Shown in pieces: positions 5,628-8,334 of a stretch of DNA of 8,334 bases (positions are counted from its first letter, which is position 1; each line of letters opens with the position of its first letter). Origin of the DNA: a bacterium (GTDB taxonomy: Bacteria > Armatimonadota > Fimbriimonadia > Fimbriimonadales > GBS-DC). The notes under the pieces were generated by a model. The model searched no databases and was not told the DNA's origin. It was given only the letters and a program-made list of their open reading frames with translations. The stretch spans positions 1 through 8,334 of the forward strand of contig JARJMV020000024.1 of the NCBI GenBank assembly GCA_029335935.2, read 5' to 3'. The translations under genes were made by a program, and so were the position numbers.

Positions 5628-7439
5628 ATGCGAGAGATAACTCTGCGTGGAGGCGAGTTTTTGCTGAAAGCGGTGGCGCCGTCGCAGGTGTTCACCCCCG
5701 AAGATTTTGGCTCGGAAGATGTGGCGTTAGCCCAAGCGGCGGAGGAGTTTGTGCGCGGCGAGGTGCAACCGCGCAACGACGCGATTGAACACCAAGAAGA
5801 GGGGCTGACCGTAAGCCTGCTCAAGAAAGCAGGGCAACTCGGACTGCTCGGCGCAGACCTGCCCGAAGCGTTCGGCGGGCTGAACCTGCCCAAGACCACC
5901 AGCACGCTGATTGCGGAGCGGATGAGCCTGCAGCCGTCGTTCGCCGTCTCGTGGGGCGCACATGTGGGCATCGGCACGCTCCCCATCCTCTTCTTCGGCA
6001 CGCCCGAACAGAAGCAGAAGTACCTGCCCAAGCTCGCAACGGGCGAAATGATTGCCGCCTTCTCGCTCAGCGAGGCGAACTGCGGCTCCGACCCCCTCTC
6101 CGCACGCACCAAAGCCACCCTCTCGCCCGACGGCAAGTATTACCTGCTCAACGGCGAGAAGATGTGGACCACCAACGCGGGCTGGGCGGATCTGTTCATC
6201 GTGTTCGCCAAGATCGACGGCGAGAAGTTCACGGCCTTCATCGTGGAGCGCGACTTTCCCGGCGTGTCGGTGGGACGCGAGGAACATAAACTCGGCATCA
6301 AAGGCTCCAGCACTCGCCGCGTGATACTGGACAACGCCCAAGTGCCCGTCGAGAATGTGTTGCACGAGATTGGCAAAGGGCACCATGTGGCGTTTGGAGT
6401 GCTGAACATCGGGCGGTTCAAGCTCGCAGCGGCGGCGCTGGGCGGCGCGAAGGAAGCCCTCACGATTGCCACACGCTACGCCAAAGACCGCCAGCAGTTC
6501 GGGCAGCCCATCGCCAACTTCGGCATGATTAAGCACAAACTCGCGGAGATGGCTATCCAGCTCTACGCGCTGGAAAGCACCGTCTACCGCACGGCAGGCA
6601 TGCTGGAAGAGGTCACGCACGGCATTGACCCGCTCGCGCCCGACGCCAACGCCCAGTACCGCGAGGCGGACGAGGAGTACCCCGTCGAGTGCGCCATCCT
6701 CAAGGTGTTCGGCTCGGAGGTGCTGGACTATGTCGCCGACGAGACGATGCAGATTCACGGCGGCTTCGGCTACACAGAGGAGTTCCCCGCCGCGCAAATC
6801 TACCGCGACAGCCGTATCAACCGCATCTTCGAAGGCACGAACGAGATTAACCGCCTGCTCCTGCTGGATCAGCTGATGCGCCGTGCGCTCAAGGGCAAGC
6901 TCCCCGGCTTGATGGAGGCGATCGGCGCTATTCGCAGCGAGCTTAATACCCCGCAGATGCCTACGCCCGACCCGGTAGACCCGCTGGAGGCGATTGAACG
7001 CTATATCGCGAACGCGAAGAAGGCGGTGCTTGCTGTGGCAGGCATGGCTGCCGAGCAGGTCGGCACAGAACTGGAAGAGAAGCAGGAGATTGTAGGGCAT
7101 CTGGCGGACTGCCTCATCCAGCTCTACGCGATGGAGAGCGCGTACCTGCGCACGCGCAAACTGCAGGCGCGCGGCTACGACATCGCGCTGCCGTTGGCGA
7201 TGACGCGCGTGTTCGCCTACGACGCGATGGACGCCATCGAGGCGCACGCCCGACGCGCCATCCACAGCTTCGCCGAGGGCGACATGGCGCAGATTCTGCT
7301 CACCGCGCTCAAACGCTTCATGCGGCGCACCAGCGAACCGAACACGATGGCGCTGCGCCGTCAAGTCGCCGAGTATGTGTTGCAACACGAGCGCGTGTGG
7401 GTAGCGACGGGCGCAGTGCGCGAGGCGGTCGGCGTGTGA
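5628..7439 (+). CDS. Acyl-CoA dehydrogenase, long form (FadE/VLCAD-like)
   Basis: FAD-dependent enzyme for the first step of fatty-acid beta-oxidation: it makes trans-2-enoyl-CoA and passes electrons to electron-transfer flavoprotein. It has 603 residues, longer than the 380-390 of short- and medium-chain enzymes and close to B. subtilis FadE (594). The ATG at 5628 has AGGAGG (5616-5621) 6 nt upstream; the GTG 42 nt earlier has no such site and adds an unrelated basic segment. The N-terminal helical domain is about 25-140, the middle beta domain begins with the FAD-contacting FSLSE (145-149) and includes KMWTTN (178-183), and the C-terminal helical domain contains KDRQQFGQP (286-294), QIHGGFGYTEE (375-385) and RIFEGTNEI (399-407). 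E402 is the expected catalytic base by alignment to the VLCAD group. A further helical extension of about 190 residues (415-603), typical of VLCAD/ACAD9-like proteins, suggests long-chain substrates and dimer or membrane contact. No other beta-oxidation gene is adjacent. Chain-length preference is inferred. Confidence 0.94.
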   Translation: MREITLRGGEFLLKAVAPSQVFTPEDFGSEDVALAQAAEEFVRGEVQPRNDAIEHQEEGLTVSLLKKAGQLGLLGADLPEAFGGLNLPKTTSTLIAERMSLQPSFAVSWGAHVGIGTLPILFFGTPEQKQKYLPKLATGEMIAAFSLSEANCGSDPLSARTKATLSPDGKYYLLNGEKMWTTNAGWADLFIVFAKIDGEKFTAFIVERDFPGVSVGREEHKLGIKGSSTRRVILDNAQVPVENVLHEIGKGHHVAFGVLNIGRFKLAAAALGGAKEALTIATRYAKDRQQFGQPIANFGMIKHKLAEMAIQLYALESTVYRTAGMLEEVTHGIDPLAPDANAQYREADEEYPVECAILKVFGSEVLDYVADETMQIHGGFGYTEEFPAAQIYRDSRINRIFEGTNEINRLLLLDQLMRRALKGKLPGLMEAIGAIRSELNTPQMPTPDPVDPLEAIERYIANAKKAVLAVAGMAAEQVGTELEEKQEIVGHLADCLIQLYAMESAYLRTRKLQARGYDIALPLAMTRVFAYDAMDAIEAHARRAIHSFAEGDMAQILLTALKRFMRRTSEPNTMALRRQVAEYVLQHERVWVATGAVREAVGV

Positions 7440-7446
7440 AGGCGCG

Positions 7447-8334
7447 TTAGGCGTCGGACGGTGTGGAACGCTGCACCTCGCCGTCGCGACAGAGGAACGC
7501 CTCGAACTTCTCGGGCTGAGTTGCTGCTAAGCCGAAGTCGCCGTCGGCGCGGATGGCGATTACGGCGCACTGGTGGGTGACCACATCGGGCAGGCGGCGT
7601 CGCATGAAGTCGATACTGCGCTGGCAGGCTCGCTGCGCTGTGTCGCCCGCCCGCATCGCCTCCACCACACGGCTGGCTAAGGCGAAGCGCCAAATCTCTT
7701 CGCCGACGCCTGTGCAGACCGCCGCGCCCGCCTCGTTATCGGCGTACAGCCCCGCGCCCACAATCGGCGAGTCGCCCACCCGACCGGGCAACTTCCACGC
7801 CAGCCCGCTGGTAGTGCAAGCGACGGCTAAGTGCCCTGCGTGCCAGCCCAGCACGCCCACCGTGTCGTGCGACTCGGTGGGACGCTGCGCGTGCCAGTGC
7901 TGGCTCACGCGCACATCGTCGGGGTCGTCGCTGCGGTCGGTGGAGACCTCTGTCGGCGCGGCTTGCTCGGCGCGCCATCGGTGCCAACGGCGCAACGATT
8001 CGGCGGTCAGCAGCTGCTGCAGTTCGTAGCCCTGTTGGAGCGCGAAGCGTACCGCTCCCTCCCCCACCAACATCAGGTGGGGGGTGCGCTCCATCACCGC
8101 GCGCGCCAAGTAGACGACAGGCAGAATGCCCCGCACGCCTGCCACCGCACCAGCGCGGAGCTGCGCGGGCTCCATCACTGCCGCATCCAGCTCCACCTCG
8201 CCCTCGGGGTTGGGGAGGGCGCCGTGGCGCTCCGCGAGCACTGTCGGGGCGGGGTGGGCCGACGCGGCGGGCTCGTCCGCCGCGTCGTGCATCCGCGCGG
8301 CCGAATCGGCCGACGGCGAGTCTGGCGAGGGCCG
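7447..8334 (-). CDS. Glycosylasparaginase-type Ntn hydrolase (isoaspartyl peptidase/L-asparaginase family), N-terminus outside window
   Basis: An N-terminal-nucleophile amidohydrolase that cleaves itself and then hydrolyses N4-(beta-N-acetylglucosaminyl)-L-asparagine, or asparagine and isoaspartyl substrates. Numbering from the Met at 8292, the pro-segment contains LPNPEGEVELDAAVM (26-40), AGAVAGVRG (47-55) and RTPHLMLVGEGA (69-80). The self-cleavage point is expected between D143 and T144 in SHDTVGV, making T144 the nucleophile. Substrate-binding residues follow in GRVGDSPIVGAG (170-181; R171, D174) and CTGVGEE (193-199; T194, G195). The HDT rather than GT junction favours the glycosylasparaginase branch over plant-type asparaginases. 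The frame stays open to base 8334 and the Met at 8292 has no Shine-Dalgarno; the family normally has some 40 more residues before LPN, so the true start probably lies to the right. Oddly, the first 35 visible residues are rich in Ala, Pro, Ser and Asp and lack the usual G-G-L-P-N context (here G-A-L-P-N). The stop TAA lies 7 nt from that of the convergent acyl-CoA dehydrogenase gene. Cytosolic or exported location cannot be judged. Confidence 0.88.
   Translation of the reverse strand, partial: RPSPDSPSADSAARMHDAADEPAASAHPAPTVLAERHGALPNPEGEVELDAAVMEPAQLRAGAVAGVRGILPVVYLARAVMERTPHLMLVGEGAVRFALQQGYELQQLLTAESLRRWHRWRAEQAAPTEVSTDRSDDPDDVRVSQHWHAQRPTESHDTVGVLGWHAGHLAVACTTSGLAWKLPGRVGDSPIVGAGLYADNEAGAAVCTGVGEEIWRFALASRVVEAMRAGDTAQRACQRSIDFMRRRLPDVVTHQCAVIAIRADGDFGLAATQPEKFEAFLCRDGEVQRSTPSDA

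Noticed and set aside
5727..7388. Long open frame (553 codons) antisense to the acyl-CoA dehydrogenase gene
   Set aside because: It is a by-product of GC-rich codon use in a clear enzyme gene; its translation is Arg/Val/Leu/His-rich and matches no family, and there is no ribosome binding site.
1..8334. A defence, mobile or secondary-metabolite system spanning several genes
   Set aside because: All six genes belong to well-known single-gene families, with no shared pathway, nuclease, recombinase or transposase in view.

Overview
The window holds six protein genes, two of them cut by the window edges, on a GC-rich, tightly packed chromosome segment (GC roughly 60 %, estimated by eye). It looks like ordinary chromosomal housekeeping and accessory metabolism from a free-living Gram-negative-type or Armatimonadota-like bacterium. 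The phylum is a guess: there is no rRNA or other marker gene here. There is no phage, transposase, CRISPR array, toxin-antitoxin pair or tRNA in view.

Layout from left to right: (1) the last 142 codons of a UDP-glucose 4-epimerase (galE, + strand); (2) a 96-nt gap with a 9-bp direct repeat, then spoVR (+); (3) a CPA2/Kef-type monovalent cation:proton antiporter with a cytosolic TrkA-N nucleotide-binding domain (- strand), whose stop codon lies 2 nt from the spoVR stop; (4) a 64-nt divergent promoter region with a TATAAT box and a perfect 8-bp inverted repeat covering the Shine-Dalgarno site of the next gene; (5) an FGGY-family D-ribulose kinase (+) with the TCSLV signature; (6) a 200-nt gap with a second TATAAT promoter and a leader able to form three tandem hairpins or one longer competing hairpin; (7) a long acyl-CoA dehydrogenase of the FadE/VLCAD size class (+); (8) a convergent glycosylasparaginase-type Ntn hydrolase (-), ending 7 nt from the dehydrogenase stop and running off the right edge. 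The genes do not form one pathway. Each appears to be its own transcription unit, and the two convergent pairs leave almost no room for terminators.

The most striking signal is in base composition rather than gene content. The palindromic tetranucleotide ACGT does not occur once in 8,334 bases, although ACG occurs about 200 times by hand count. The coding sequences accommodate this: all 25 His, Asp, Asn or Tyr codons that precede a valine end in T (for example CAT GTG, GAT GTG, TAT GTC), never in C. That is the expected mark of long-term selection against an ACGT restriction or modification site, or of some other process acting on that word. CTAG is also absent, but that is common in bacteria.

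The right edge (about 8225-8334) differs from the rest in local composition and encodes an N-terminal segment that does not resemble the enzyme family it leads into. I see no undescribed multi-gene system in this window.
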